This document shows, piece by piece, positions 21,954-32,286 of a DNA stretch of 64,000 bases. The DNA comes from Sporobolomyces roseus (lineage: Eukaryota; Basidiomycota; Microbotryomycetes; Sporidiobolales; Sporidiobolaceae). The translations under genes were made by a program, and so were the position numbers. The stretch is taken from the NCBI GenBank assembly GCA_016617785.1, contig JADILM010000007.1, forward strand, positions 496,001-560,000. Reading direction: 5' to 3'. The notes beneath the pieces are model-generated. The model was given only the letters and a program-made list of their open reading frames with translations. It was not told the DNA's origin and made no database searches. Position 1 is the stretch's first letter. Each line of letters begins with the position of its first letter.

Positions 21954-23362
21954 CTACACCGACCACAAACATATTTGACCATCTTCTCCTCCCGTCACCA
22001 CCGTTGAAGTCTACAGAGAACAACGAAGACGTCAGCACACGTTGAGCGTGAGAAATAGAAGCGAAAGAGACACACTTCTGTGTTGAGATGAGCGCATCGA
22101 ACGATATCGGTGTGACCTCTGTTCGTAGCGAGTGTTCGACCTCCCGCTCCTGACAAGACTTGCTCCATGACCCAAGTTTGAGGATTCGAGGCGTTCAAGA
22201 CCGCAACGTCTCCACTGCAGAATAAAGAATAGACAAGAGTCAGATCGACTGATTCTTCGCTCAGATTGAACAGATTGCGAGACGAACCCATTTGTACCGG
22301 TAAGGAGACAGACACCTCCAAGTGTAGGGTTGTAGTGTGCACTAATGAGGTACTCGGATCGCCAGGGTTGAAGAGCCACATCTCGAATATCTCCAAGATC
22401 GTTCACTAAGTTTTGCTAGACGTTTGGTGGAGAGTCAATAACAACTCGAGAACAGTCAAAGAGGGAGGGCAGTAAGCTCACCTCTTCAGCGTCCCACAAC
22501 TGCATCGTTTCAATCGTTGTTGTTCCCCAAACTCCTTTCATCTCTGATTGACCTTGCAAAGCCATCCATCCCGCATCCGCTATACTCGCTCCAACTTGCA
22601 GTGTGCTCTGTACTGCATCATCCTCGTCTGCTATCCGCACGTCATAGGTGTTGAGAACTCCATCGACTGAACCGGAGAGAAGAACGTGAGGAAGAGCTGG
22701 AGAAGGGTGGAAAGAGAGGGCAGTGATGTCGTCGGAATGGGATTCGGTGTAGGTTTGCTGAAGCTTCATCGTTCGTAGATCCCTGTGTACGATACGAGAA
22801 GTCAGTCGGAGAGCTCGAGAGGAGAGCAGAAGAAGTTTCGCACCAGAAATCAATCATCGCTTCGTAATGATACATTTCGGTTCCTACCGCCAAACAAGAC
22901 TGATCGCTGCTCTGGGAAGCGCACAGATAAGGTGCAGGTACCTTGCCTAGTTTCGAACTGGGTTAGCTTCATCCGCAAAACATCAGAAAGTACCGAGAGC
23001 GACTCACCTTTGATCTTGAACGCTTCTTTCGTGAGGTCCCTCAGATCCCATCCAGCGACAGTGCCATCCCTAGCCGTCACGAATGCTACATTACTATCCT
23101 TCCCTGATCCAGCAGCTAAACTTGTGATTCCCTTTTGAGTGCTCTTGAGAGTTCCTAGCGGTTGAAGGGTGGGAGAGAAAGCTCTGATAGAGTCATCGGA
23201 TCCACCGAAGAGGTATCCCTGGTTGAATGGGACCACGTGAAGGACGTAAGGAGGTTCAGATGTTGAAGAAGGATCAAAAGGAGTTTGAGCAACGAGGCGG
23301 AGAGCTGAACTCGATGCACCCGGTACGAGAAGAGGAGGTGCTTTGCGTAATAATCCAGCCAT
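21954..23362 (-). CDS. WD40-repeat protein, WDR89-like
   Basis: The protein starts MAGLLRKAPPLLVPGASS and forms a single WD40 propeller: GYLFGGSDDSIRAFSPTLQ, DSNVAFVTARDGTVAGWDLR, HSDDITALSFHPSPA, HVLLSGSVDGVLNTYDVR, AGWMALQGQSEMKGVWGTT and ETMQLWDAEE. The last exon, entered through a CTGTAG acceptor at about 22013, reads TVVTGGEDGQICLWSV before the stop at 21954-21956. That layout and the DEDD-type segment after the DVR blade fit the WDR89 family, whose exact function is unclear. About five short introns are present. It shares the minus strand with RTF1 upstream (221 bp between genes). Confidence 0.72.
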
Positions 23363-23583
23363 ATCGAGTTTGAGCGGTGAGGCCAGAAGAAGAAGCGAGA
23401 GTATCGAAAAAGTCCGCTGTTCAATGTCAATCTGTTCGCAAACAGCTCTCAGCGATAAAAGCTTCGAGGGAGGATAGGAGCTATGGTGATGTAACGAAAT
23501 TGTACTGCAGGCGAACAGACAATCAAGCTGGACTATGTAAAACAAATGCGAAGTCCTTTTCCGTTCCTCCTTCGTCAAAATCC

Positions 23584-25787
23584 CTAAAAGTCCAGGTCTA
23601 CATCTAGCTGAACACTACTAGCGACAACCGACTCGATCTTGTTTCCTTTGGTGCGGACGGCGGCGGTAGCGAGTGAAGGAGTGGAAGCGCCATTCTTTGT
23701 GGGAGTCGTCGCTCCAGTTGGAGTTCCGTTTCCAGGTGTTCCTCCGCGACTACACAAACGCGAGAAGTCAGTGATGATCGAGAGAGAAGGAAAACACGAA
23801 GCAACGCACCTATCATAAGTCAAGCGAGTCATCGTCTTGACTCGAGCCGAAGGATCAACCCTAACATTCTCTCCCTTTGCCAAAGAAGCCGCTTGCCTCC
23901 TCCTCTCCTCCTGACTCCTCGCTTCAGCCTTCTGAATCTGTTCTCGGTTTCCAGCTCGATTTCGTTCGTTGACTCGTCTCATGCGTTCTTGTTCGTTCTC
24001 TTTCGTAGGCGTTCCGGATTCGAGTTCCTTGATCTCGGCGAGCGTCTTCTCGTAAGTCTCCATATCGCCGGACGAGAAAGCATGATCACGTTGAACGAGT
24101 AGTCGAGCTTTCGCAGCGGCTCCCATCGGTCGTCGACCATTCTTGGCGAGTTGTGCAGCGAGATCTTGCTGTTAAATGAGAAACGCTCGAAAACGTCAGC
24201 GTTGTACGGTTCGTACTTGCGAGGAAACAGCTCACCTCAGTCATGATGTACTCTTTGTGTTTGTTCAATTGATCTTTGACCTTGGCGAATGCGTTCGGAG
24301 TAGGCAATTCGACCTTTTCACCCAAGCAGGTTTGCGTGAGACGAGCAAATTCGCGCTGTACAACATAGGGTGACGTGAGCAGCTCGTTGTCATCTGCAGG
24401 ATAGCACGAGATGACTCACATCAGTGAAGGGAGTGTTCGAGATGACCTCCATCGTGAAATGTCGAACAGACTTTCCATGTCGCAGATTCAATTCGACATC
24501 AGTTGTTCCGGTCGAAGTCTGTTCAATCTTGTAAGGTCGTGCTTTGCCAGTTCGTACGCCTGTCTCGATTCGGATCAGTATCGCACAAGACTCGAAAGAA
24601 ATGGGTCTTGTACTCACCTTCGACTTGACACAAGCGATACGACATCTCGTTCTTCCTCTGATCAAATCCAACTCCGAGACGAACCCAAGCACCTACTCGA
24701 GAAGAAGGTAGTCAGTCTCCATGTTGTTGTCGAGAGAGAATGGAATAGTTCGCTCACCTTTGACCCATTCTTCAAACCAAGGTGCTTTCACGAATTCAGC
24801 AAGTTTCGATCTTGGTACTTCGACGGCATGGAAGTCGGCAGGTCCAGCCTGAGGTGCTTCCTTCTTCTTTGATTTCGACTTTTTCGTTTCCTCCTCGACA
24901 TCCGAGAGTTCAGGTTCTGAATCCGAGTCGTAACTTTCTTTCCCTTTGCGAGATGACTTTCCACCTTCGTCGTAGTCGTCGTCGGAATCCGAGTCCTATA
25001 GAGAGGGTGTGAATCGCTGCTTTCGAGGGTGAGAAAAGGTGGCTTCGCTGCTCACCTGTTTCTTCTCCTTCTTCTTTCCCTTCTCCGCCCTTTTACGCTT
25101 CAACTTTTCCAATCCCTCATTCTTCGTCGATGATGCACCGACAGCTTTCCTTGATCTCGTTCCCCTGCTACTGTATTCCTCATCATCATCATCGTCCTCA
25201 TCTTCTTCTCCCTCATCAGAATCCGCTCCTCCACTGGGTCCTCCAGTTCTAGCTGCCATCTTTGCTACTTGTTTCCTAGTCTCTCTTTCATGCATTTGTT
25301 CCTTACGAGTAGCAATGATATCTTCACGTTCGAATTCAGGTAAACTCATGATACTGTTCCCATTTTTTTCGGGTTAGCTTTCATTTGTTGAAGTGAGGGG
25401 GTTTGTACTTACTATTTCTTATCAGCAGAGTTCTTGTACACTCCCTCCAAAGGGTACGGCTCTTGATCATTCGTTCCTCCTCCTCCTCCTCCCGCTTCCT
25501 CATCCGAATCAATGATCTCTGCAGCGCTCTTGACCTTCTTGGATTTGCTAGTAGTAGTAGTAGGTGCTGGAGCATCTGAATCGCTCGCAGACATGTCCAT
25601 ATCTGATTCAGAACCATCTCTGTTGCTCGAGTTGCAATTAGCATTTGAAGTTGCTAGAACGGGATGAGGGGACTCACTCTGACTCAGCTGGTCTTCTTCG
25701 CTTGTTTGATTTCTTCCCTGATGATTTACTCTTGCGTTTCGAAGCACCTCCTTCAGCTAATCCGAGAAGTTCATCATCGATGTCCAT
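23584..25787 (-). CDS. RTF1: RNA polymerase II Paf1-complex subunit RTF1 (Plus3 domain)
   Basis: Rtf1 couples Pol II elongation to histone H2B ubiquitylation. The N-terminus (MDIDDELLGLAEGG) is followed by long Ser/Asp/Glu/Lys-rich segments. The Plus3 domain runs from EREDIIATRKEQMHERETRK through APWFEEWVKGAWVRLGVG, MSYRLCQVEG, ARPYKIEQTSTGTTDVELNL and RHFTMEVISNTPFTD. After it come the conserved helical segments LPTPNAFAKVKDQLNKHKEY and AAAKARLLVQRDHAFSSGDM, then ERMRRVNERNRAGNREQIQK and a Thr/Gly-rich tail ending in LDVDLDF. About eight introns are present. The start at 25787 is supported by the conserved acidic N-terminal peptide. Length and order agree with the family. Confidence 0.92.
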
Positions 25788-26469
25788 GTCTCCTGTTGAG
25801 AGTGGGAGATTGTAGAGGGGGAAAAGGGGAGAGAAAGCTGTTCCTTAAGGATTCCGAGTGATGCGCCGGTTCTGAAGTTGGGTACGGCAAGATGTTGGTG
25901 GTGTTTGAAGTGAGAGAGAATCCGCGAATTTGGGCTGGTAATCCAGAATTTGAGATTAGCTTTTGATTAGAGAGATTGCGGAGATGTTGATCTCGACACG
26001 AACCCCTCAGCTTTTTTTCGAACCGTTCTTCTCGAAAACAAAGTAAACGACGGAACCAATTTAATGGGGATGGAAGAGAGTGTTTTGAGGTGAAGGTGAG
26101 CGAAGATGATGTAATTGCCGCATGCGCGTTGCAGACTTGATTCTGGCAGAAAGTCATGATCAGTGAAATTCACCCTCTCTTCCACCGATAGCGATTGCGC
26201 TCTCCTTAGGAATTTACAACACGCCTTTTACTTGTCGTAACCCGGGATCACGATCACAGCGCTATCTGAACAACTCTTTGGATTTCCACCCCTCCTCTTC
26301 GGAAGATTGATTTTTTGTTTTTGCTCCTCATCCTCTCTTTCTCTCACTCTGCCTCTTCGCAATGCTTTTGATCGCCGAGTAGTCCAAATAGACGAGCGGC
26401 TCGGAACTACCAAATCCCAAAGACAGAGGGTTCAACTTGCACTGACCTACCTCCCTCGATTTTCTCAAC
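25788..26469. other. Intergenic region upstream of RTF1, left of duplication copy B
   Basis: About 680 bp hold the RTF1 promoter on the right-hand side of the gene and unique sequence up to the edge of copy B. Frames of 70-130 codons exist on both strands but show no domain, start context or splice structure. I found no tRNA-like fold with a proper T-arm. Confidence 0.45.
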
Positions 26470-27477
26470 TTTTTCGTAACCAAGTCCAATTCTCAATTCT
26501 TGACTTCTTCAATTCTACTAGATCTCGATTTGTCGCTATAGATTCGCTCTTTAACTACTTGAAGGAGCACACTGACCAAAACAGAGCGGGATCGTCGAAA
26601 AGTTGGAACGTCAAAGCGAATTCCGTCGAATTGCGTCGAATTCGCTCGAATCGAGTCGGGTGTCGAAACTTTCAATCCTTGGACTCTAGCTCCCTCGTCG
26701 ACCTTTTTCCGACGTTTCAACGACGATGCCCTGTCTATTGTCAGCTCAGGTCGATTGTCGTTGTACGAAACGAGATCATTTTCGAAAAGTGCCCGTTTCT
26801 CGCCATGCGCCGTTCGAATAGCTGTGGGGCTTTCGCGACTGCTTCTTGACGGTGATTACTCTATATAAGCACTCTTCAGACGCTGAGATATGCGTCGAGT
26901 CGAGATCAGAGAGTGCTTCGTCAAAGCTTCGGATCATTGGCGCTGCATTCAAGAGTTTAGAACGATATTTGGTTCAATCGATGGCAACTTGCCAACTCAA
27001 ACTTGAAAGAAGTGTATCTTCGCTCGTTCTCTTGATCCCTGACGTAGAGTCTCGCTCTGAGAACTATGAGTGAGTTGTCGAAAAATGAGAACTCTTAAGT
27101 TTTTCCACCTTTTTTCCAACAATTTCGTCAGTCTCTGGGTTTTCGACGTCGGGTACGGTAGTGACAGCATCGGTACATCTCCCATTTTCGGTGGTCGACC
27201 CGTGCGAGAGCAAAGCAGCGTCAAAAGGATCAAAGGATGGATCGGATATAGAGCTCCCTTTTCCACCTCGAACTGCAGACCTGCGATGGGCGGGTGGTGT
27301 AGAGCAAGGACGAGTAGCTACCTCAAAGACGGAGGCCTCCGAAATGCCTATCTCGCGAAGAGGTCGGGACGATATAGAGAAACTGCTGAACTGATTCTTC
27401 TTTCCTATTCGTGATTCGCTCCCAAAGTTGATACTCAGGCTTTCTCGAGTCCCTCAACCCACCCAACTGCGCCCATT

Positions 27478-28722
27478 CTAAACGATCCTACAATCCCCTT
27501 GACCGTTACGAGCTTTCAGCTTCCTCTTCTCCTCATTCTCCTTCTCGATATCCCTGTAAACGAATTTGACTCCATTCTCCTTGCAGATCCTCTTGACCTC
27601 CCCTTCCACAGCCTTGTCCGGTACAGTTCCCCTCATGAAATGGCGAGTCTCCTCTTTGATCGGATAGACGGTTGAGATCTTGAGGCGTTCGAGCTGAGGT
27701 GCGAGACGAGTGACGGTCGAGAGAAGATAGGTGGATTTACAGAGGAAACCGCAGAGTTCGAAGGAAGTAACCGAGGGAGGGATGTGTTGGAAGATGTCGA
27801 GTTGCTCGATTGCGATGGTGATGTATTGATCGATTCCAGCTTCATAAAGAGCATGGACCGCGAAGTGTTTGAGGACTGGACCTTCAGAGAAGACGCTGAC
27901 TAGATTATCGACGTATTCCCTTGCCTGACTCTCGATGACCATGATCTGCTTCCCTACGATGAAGAGAGATTTGAGGCGGCGAAGGAAGGGAGAACCTTTC
28001 ATGACGAGTAATCCAGGGAAATCGGTTTCAAAGGTAGTGAGGAGAGGGACGTCGTGAGTGATGGCGCGAAAGAAGGTGGGAGAGATCTGTTGGAGGTCAA
28101 GGGCGAGAGCTGCGAGGTTCGAGTGATAGAGGGGAGGATAGGAGGGTTTGTTCGCTTCGGGTACGATTTGAGCCTTGAGACACTTGAGGAGAGGGAGGTT
28201 GAACAGGAGCTCGAGACAATAGTCGTCGGAGAGAGAGGAGTGGCTAAGGTCGACAACGATTAGGGAACGAGGAAGACTGTCGAGGAGAGCTTTTGGGAAA
28301 GCGACGTTTCTATTCTGAAAGACGTGGAGAGCTTTGAGGCTTTGGAGTTTCTGAACGGCTCCGACGACTTGTTTGATCGACTTCTCGTCCTCGACGACGG
28401 GTTCGGCGAATCCTCCTGCGGCTTGATAGATCGAGAGGTAGAGACTGAGAGCTTGTCCTCCTAGTTCGGGATTGGTCGTGATCGTCTCGCAATAGAGATC
28501 TTGCTGTTTCCTCGACCAGCGTTGGTTCCAGAGATCGGGTCCAGGAGTTTCATCGGGAGGAATAGTGAGAACACTTTTGAGGTAGAGGCGAGGGCGTGCG
28601 ATTCGCGAGATCCCTTTGTTGACGACAGAGAGACTGAGCAGATCCCTGTCTTTCAAGTTCCTGTAGATCTTGATCTGAAGAGCATCAGGGAGACGATCCA
28701 AAGCGGGAGCGGGAGACGACAT
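27478..28722 (-). CDS. F-box/LRR-like protein, copy B, with CaaX-like C-terminus
   Basis: This 414-aa protein is the inverted duplicate of gene A, with exactly the same length and about 23 amino-acid differences by my hand count. The F-box is intact (LDRLPDALQIKIYRNL, then DRDLLSLSVVNKGIS). The leucine-rich segments and the C-terminal CRIV are kept. Differences cluster in the LRR part, for example around residues 197-240 and 268-296. The reading frame is undamaged, so both copies are probably functional. The leader intron (GTATGT donor, acceptor CAAG directly before the start codon) is also kept. It is predicted to be an SCF adaptor. Confidence 0.85.
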   Translation of the reverse strand: MSSPAPALDRLPDALQIKIYRNLKDRDLLSLSVVNKGISRIARPRLYLKSVLTIPPDETPGPDLWNQRWSRKQQDLYCETITTNPELGGQALSLYLSIYQAAGGFAEPVVEDEKSIKQVVGAVQKLQSLKALHVFQNRNVAFPKALLDSLPRSLIVVDLSHSSLSDDYCLELLFNLPLLKCLKAQIVPEANKPSYPPLYHSNLAALALDLQQISPTFFRAITHDVPLLTTFETDFPGLLVMKGSPFLRRLKSLFIVGKQIMVIESQAREYVDNLVSVFSEGPVLKHFAVHALYEAGIDQYITIAIEQLDIFQHIPPSVTSFELCGFLCKSTYLLSTVTRLAPQLERLKISTVYPIKEETRHFMRGTVPDKAVEGEVKRICKENGVKFVYRDIEKENEEKRKLKARNGQGDCRIV

Positions 28723-28859
28723 CTTGAGAGAAGAGGAAAGAGAATCATCAGCATACTCAGAGACAATAGGCAAAGAGAGTAGGACATACCGATCCAACTT
28801 TCGAGGTCAAGTGAGAGGAAGGAAGGAAAGAGCAAAGAGGAGAAAACGAGAGTGGGTTC

Positions 28860-28890
28860 GGTCCGCGGCGTTTCCGAAGCGACGACGACG
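28860..28890 (-). promoter_or_regulatory. Shared upstream motif of the F-box genes, copy B
   Basis: On the minus strand GTCGTCGTCGCTTCGGA is followed by CGCCGCGGA, matching the element upstream of genes A and C. The palindromic half differs by one base (GCCGCGGA in place of TCCGCGGA). Confidence 0.4.
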
Positions 28891-29054
28891 ACTCCGACGA
28901 TTGACGAAAATGATAACATAGCCTACCTCGAAATACAGATTCGAATCGTAGTATCTTTGTGCGAAATGCGAAAATGAGATACTGTTTACAACAAACGGTG
29001 AAGAAAAACTTGGTACGAAAAAAGGAGGTCTTGCACAGAAACTAGTGTGCGAAC

Positions 29055-30207
29055 CTATGCATGTGTCAGACACTGAGTCAGCGGCGACGAGCGAAGAGGA
29101 AGGAAACAAGAGAGAGAGAGAGGGAAAGAAGAAAGAGACGAACATTCTAAGGTAAGCTAATAGTAAGGCACCTGTACCCGACATGACTGCGAAGGCGTAT
29201 TGTAGAATACTGTAGACGTATGATCATCATCAGTGGATGCATAGTGAAGAGGAGAGAGAGGGAGAGCTTACTTGAATTTGACCGCCTCCATTCTGAGCCA
29301 AAGGCAGCAAGTTCAGTCTTCTCCTTCAGGAGATACTGCCAGAGAAGCTTTGAACTCACGAAGCCCTGAGCATACCAATCTCATTCTCTATCCTAGTATC
29401 TACTTCAGTCAATTTACTCTCCCTCAAACTCATCTCATCCCTGATCCTACCCTGTTTTATCTCCTCTTCATCAGCTCTCGCCTCTCTCTCTCTCTCTCTC
29501 CTTTTTTCGTCGTAGTAGGAAGAACATACCTTTTCCAAATTCAAATCCAACCTCACTCCAGCTTGTGTCCTCGAGATCTCTTCGCGTAACTTCTGTTTCA
29601 ACCTCTCGATATCTCCCAACAACCTCTCGTTCTCGGCTTTCAAATTGACGAAATCTGTCCTCTCTGACAATTCGAGGTTTTGCTTCAAAGTAGAGAAATC
29701 AATCTAAACGCTCTCTCTCACACACTCTCATCAGTTGTGGTCTCTCAAAAGGGAGCGAGAGAGAGAGAGGAAGGAGTTAATGGACTTTTTGTCGATCATG
29801 ATGCTACTCGCTTCCAAATTCCATCAGCGCGATTTGAGAGGAGAGAGAGAGAGAGAGAGTGTGTGTGTTACTTTGTAATGTTCAGTTCTAGTTACTAGAT
29901 TCCCCTGTAAGTTTGAAATAGCTTCACCAATAATCCCTTCCAGTGCATCTACTACTCCCTCTGCTTGTTTCCTATTCAACCCTTGAGATTCCAGACGAGT
30001 GACATAGGTCGCTGTATCGAAGAAATCTGCGTGGAGACGGGTGGGTCAGAAGAGAGAGGAGAGAGGAGAGAGGAGAGAGGACGAGAGATGAAAAGGGGGG
30101 CACTGACGTTGAGCGAGGAGAGGGGAGGGGGAGTGGAAGCTGCGAAGGAGGGAGGGGGACAAGGGTCGTGGTAAGAGTCGAGGAGTGGATCGATAGAACG
30201 TCTGCAT
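29055..30207 (-). CDS. Mitochondrial inner-membrane coiled-coil protein (MCUR1/FMP32, DUF1640 family)
   Basis: The family has an N-terminal mitochondrial targeting sequence, a coiled coil and a C-terminal membrane helix; members affect respiratory-complex assembly and, in animals, the calcium uniporter. Exon 1 (from 30207) encodes MQTFYRSTPRLLPRPLSPSL, an Arg/Ser-rich, acid-free presequence. The next exon reads FFDTATYVTRLESQGLNRKQ and AEGVVDALEGIIGEAISNLQ, the family signature. A coiled coil follows (LKAENERLLGDIERLKQKLR; DTRIENEIGMLRA), then LQYAFAVMSGTGALLLAYLR, the membrane segment. One intron carries a CT microsatellite. The 3' end is uncertain: a final intron would put the stop at 29055-29057, while reading straight through extends to 28807 with an unlikely tail. 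The start codon lies 28 bp from the LINE. Confidence 0.8.
29477..29502 (+). repeat. CT microsatellite in an intron of the MCUR1/FMP32-like gene
   Basis: A CT run appears on the plus strand (GA on the gene's sense strand). Similar GA runs at about 29756-29772 and 29840-29864 lie in neighbouring introns, and a GAGAGAG-rich minisatellite lies at about 30053-30083. Confidence 0.75.
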
Positions 30208-30235
30208 CGTTGAGTGGGAGAGAGAGAGAAAGAAT

Positions 30236-32134
30236 ATGATTTCACCGCTTTATCGATTATCTTTGATCTCTCATCTCATTTCAACATTTCTCAATCAACC
30301 GCTACGTCGCCACGGATTAGGCCTTGCAAGTATCTCTGATCTTAATGCATCGCTAGCTGTTCGAGGTTTACTTCGCGACTTGAATCATCACATCCCGCAC
30401 CTTCGAGCAATGGCTAGAATTAGCTACGCTCAGTGGAAGTGCTCCTATTCATCGTGCCGTGACCCGGTAGCGCCTAAAGACCCTACCTTATTCGGCATAT
30501 CACCTGAACAACACCGTGCAATCCCATGCCACTGGCAATTAGCAAGGGAACTAGCACCGATATCGATATATATTGTTGATTCTGAGCAAGAGTACATCAG
30601 ACAGGGTCAAGTCTCGCCGCTTCATTTGGCAGCGTCAGATCGAACACTGAGCAAGGGAATACGGAAGAAAATTGTGCAACCTTTTAAATACAATCATAGA
30701 GGCCTCCCTTGGTTCAACAAGATCGCGAGATGGTCAGTAGAGGATAAAGTAGTGCGCCGCGGTCCTTCACTAGGATATACTGGAGAAATTGCGAGTGACT
30801 TCGAATACTGGTTCTCGAGATTGCGGCTTTCGCATGTGTGCTCGCCCAAATTCTCTTTCTCTCTCAATGATCAAGAACAGCAATACTTTGACCAACTGTC
30901 CAGCGTCGATAGAGCCAAACCAAGACTTGACGTGCCATCGAACGAAACAGCGAGCTGGGGATCTGACGGATCAATGAAGAAATTTGCTCACAAATTGTCA
31001 GTCACGGGCTCGGTAGCTGGTAGGAAAGAGCTTCAATTCAGTCTTGTCAACCCGCAGTCTTCCAGCTTGCAAGGTGAGGTAGCAGCGCTTGCTCTCGCCC
31101 TCCTTTCCGCGCTTCGCAACCCCGCTGAGGACGAGCTTACAGACGCTGTGACAACGCTCTTTACTGATCATCTCAACTCTGTTAACGTCCTCACAAATGG
31201 TGCGCGTAGCGAAGGGACCGGAGCAGGTCACTGGTACGTGCTGTGTCGAAAGATAATGGACGCCTTTGTTAGATACCACCGACCGCTTTCAATACAACAT
31301 GTCAAAGCCCACACAGTAGTATGCTCGCTTGCACAACGTCTCAACGACCGATGTGACACGCTTGCAAAAGAAGCACACGAGGTGGAGATACCGACGCTTG
31401 AGGACCCAGTTCATTATCTCCCTCGATTTGTTTTACGAAAAGGGGATCATGGCTATATTGAGGGAGATCCACGTTTAAAGCTGATCGATATGTGTGCAGA
31501 CAGTCGATTCGACCGCTTACAAGAATCACGACGATTGCGGATTGACCCTGCTCTTTCTGGATACGATACAACACCGATGGATTGGTACGCGGTGAAGAAG
31601 TCTGTCAGTGGCTATAGTTTACAAGTGATACTTCGAGCGAAGGCACACGCGCTCGACACAGGTGCTCGACGCGAACAAGCGTTTAGCCAACCCGATTCGC
31701 AACAAGAGTTGAATGTACCTCGTGATTGCGCACTATGCGACGCAGTTGACGAAGACGAGCGTCACATATTCCTTTTCTGCTCTCACTATGATGCGTACAG
31801 GCGGAGCGCGGAAGCTCGTTTGATCGAAGCGGTCAACGACGCGAAAGATTTTGATGAAGAAACGAAAGGAAAACTGCGGACTTTCGCAGAAGGATTGCTT
31901 CATGACTCGGCAATATGGCCTGATCGACATAGTATGTACTTTGTCGGATTCTTGCCAAGCTTTGAACAGGTAGTAATGGGTTTCGCACAAAAGATTGAGG
32001 GAAGGAAAATCGTGCGACGCTTTGCGTCGGTCTTGCGGAATTTAGCGGGAAGAATTTATGGCGAGAGGATGAAGGGAACGATGCGAAGGGTGAGAGAGTT
32101 AGAGAGGGAAGCGAATAATGTGCGGGTTCGCTAG
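30236..32134 (+). CDS. LINE ORF2 C-terminal fragment: RNase H domain and zinc finger
   Basis: This 632-codon frame has no stops or frameshifts. The RNase H domain has all acidic residues in order: D244 in GSDGSMKK, E281 in QGEVAALALAL, D311 in LFTDHLNSV and D374 in RCDTLAKEA, with a conserved HVKAHT before the last. A CX2C-X8-H-X4-C finger (C498, C501, H510, C515; CALCDAVDEDERHIFLFC) is typical of the region after RNase H or RT in LINE ORF2 proteins. The first ATG at 30236 is probably an internal Met, because the frame is open from the junction. With no RT domain it cannot move by itself. Intactness suggests a young insertion, or less likely a retained function. Confidence 0.8.
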   Translation: MISPLYRLSLISHLISTFLNQPLRRHGLGLASISDLNASLAVRGLLRDLNHHIPHLRAMARISYAQWKCSYSSCRDPVAPKDPTLFGISPEQHRAIPCHWQLARELAPISIYIVDSEQEYIRQGQVSPLHLAASDRTLSKGIRKKIVQPFKYNHRGLPWFNKIARWSVEDKVVRRGPSLGYTGEIASDFEYWFSRLRLSHVCSPKFSFSLNDQEQQYFDQLSSVDRAKPRLDVPSNETASWGSDGSMKKFAHKLSVTGSVAGRKELQFSLVNPQSSSLQGEVAALALALLSALRNPAEDELTDAVTTLFTDHLNSVNVLTNGARSEGTGAGHWYVLCRKIMDAFVRYHRPLSIQHVKAHTVVCSLAQRLNDRCDTLAKEAHEVEIPTLEDPVHYLPRFVLRKGDHGYIEGDPRLKLIDMCADSRFDRLQESRRLRIDPALSGYDTTPMDWYAVKKSVSGYSLQVILRAKAHALDTGARREQAFSQPDSQQELNVPRDCALCDAVDEDERHIFLFCSHYDAYRRSAEARLIEAVNDAKDFDEETKGKLRTFAEGLLHDSAIWPDRHSMYFVGFLPSFEQVVMGFAQKIEGRKIVRRFASVLRNLAGRIYGERMKGTMRRVRELEREANNVRVR

Positions 32135-32230
32135 GAGGATGGTTGGATGAGGGAATTGTTGTTGTATTGCTCTATTAGCTTTTCCAGCGAAGCTTTTGCT
32201 TAGCTTTTGTTAGCGCAGCTGGAATCGAAT

Positions 32231-32248
32231 TAACTCTAACTCTAACTC
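32231..32248 (+). repeat. TAACTC x3 tail at the 3' end of the LINE
   Basis: Three perfect TAACTC units end the element, followed by TTCAG and unique sequence leading to the RAD9 start. Simple-repeat tails in place of poly(A) are known from several LINE groups. Confidence 0.7.
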
Positions 32249-32286
32249 TTCAGACAGGAAAAGGACTTAGCAAGGGATTTGTGGGT

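Larger units (their letters stand above)
26470..28905 (-). repeat. Inverted segmental duplication, copy B
   Basis: This is the reverse-complement copy of 450-2920, about 2,436 bp long. Gene, leader intron and 3' flank are all included, and similarity stops abruptly at both ends (around TTTTTCGTAACC at 26470 and TTGAC at 28905). The two copies lie about 23.5 kb apart in opposite orientation. Small indels in the 3' flank change reading frames (one base near 26790 relative to copy A). The stretch at about 27000-27110 differs from copy A. Confidence 0.85.
30236..32249 (+). mobile_element. 5'-truncated non-LTR (LINE-type) retrotransposon
   Basis: The element consists of the C-terminal 632 codons of a LINE ORF2-type polyprotein, a short 3' UTR and a tail of three TAACTC units (32231-32248). 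The ORF carries an RNase H domain and a downstream zinc finger but no reverse transcriptase or endonuclease domain, so the copy is 5'-truncated, as is common for LINEs. No poly(A) tail is present; hexanucleotide tails occur in some LINE clades. I could not identify target-site duplications. The sequence is visibly more AT-balanced than the CT-rich host genes. It lies between the start codons of two divergent host genes. The 5' junction is uncertain by some tens of bases (30208-30240). Confidence 0.8.

Noticed and set aside
26220..26460. Possible tRNA-like stretch near duplication copy B
   Set aside because: No acceptor stem or T-arm consensus could be paired on either strand.
28807..29054. 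Read-through extension of the MCUR1/FMP32-like gene
   Set aside because: The extra 80 or so residues after the membrane helix are unlike the family and run toward the F-box B upstream region; a final intron with stop near 29055 fits better.
30208..32286. Target-site duplication around the LINE
   Set aside because: I compared the bases before 30236 with those after 32249 and found no convincing direct repeat; GA-rich sequence on the left makes short matches meaningless.
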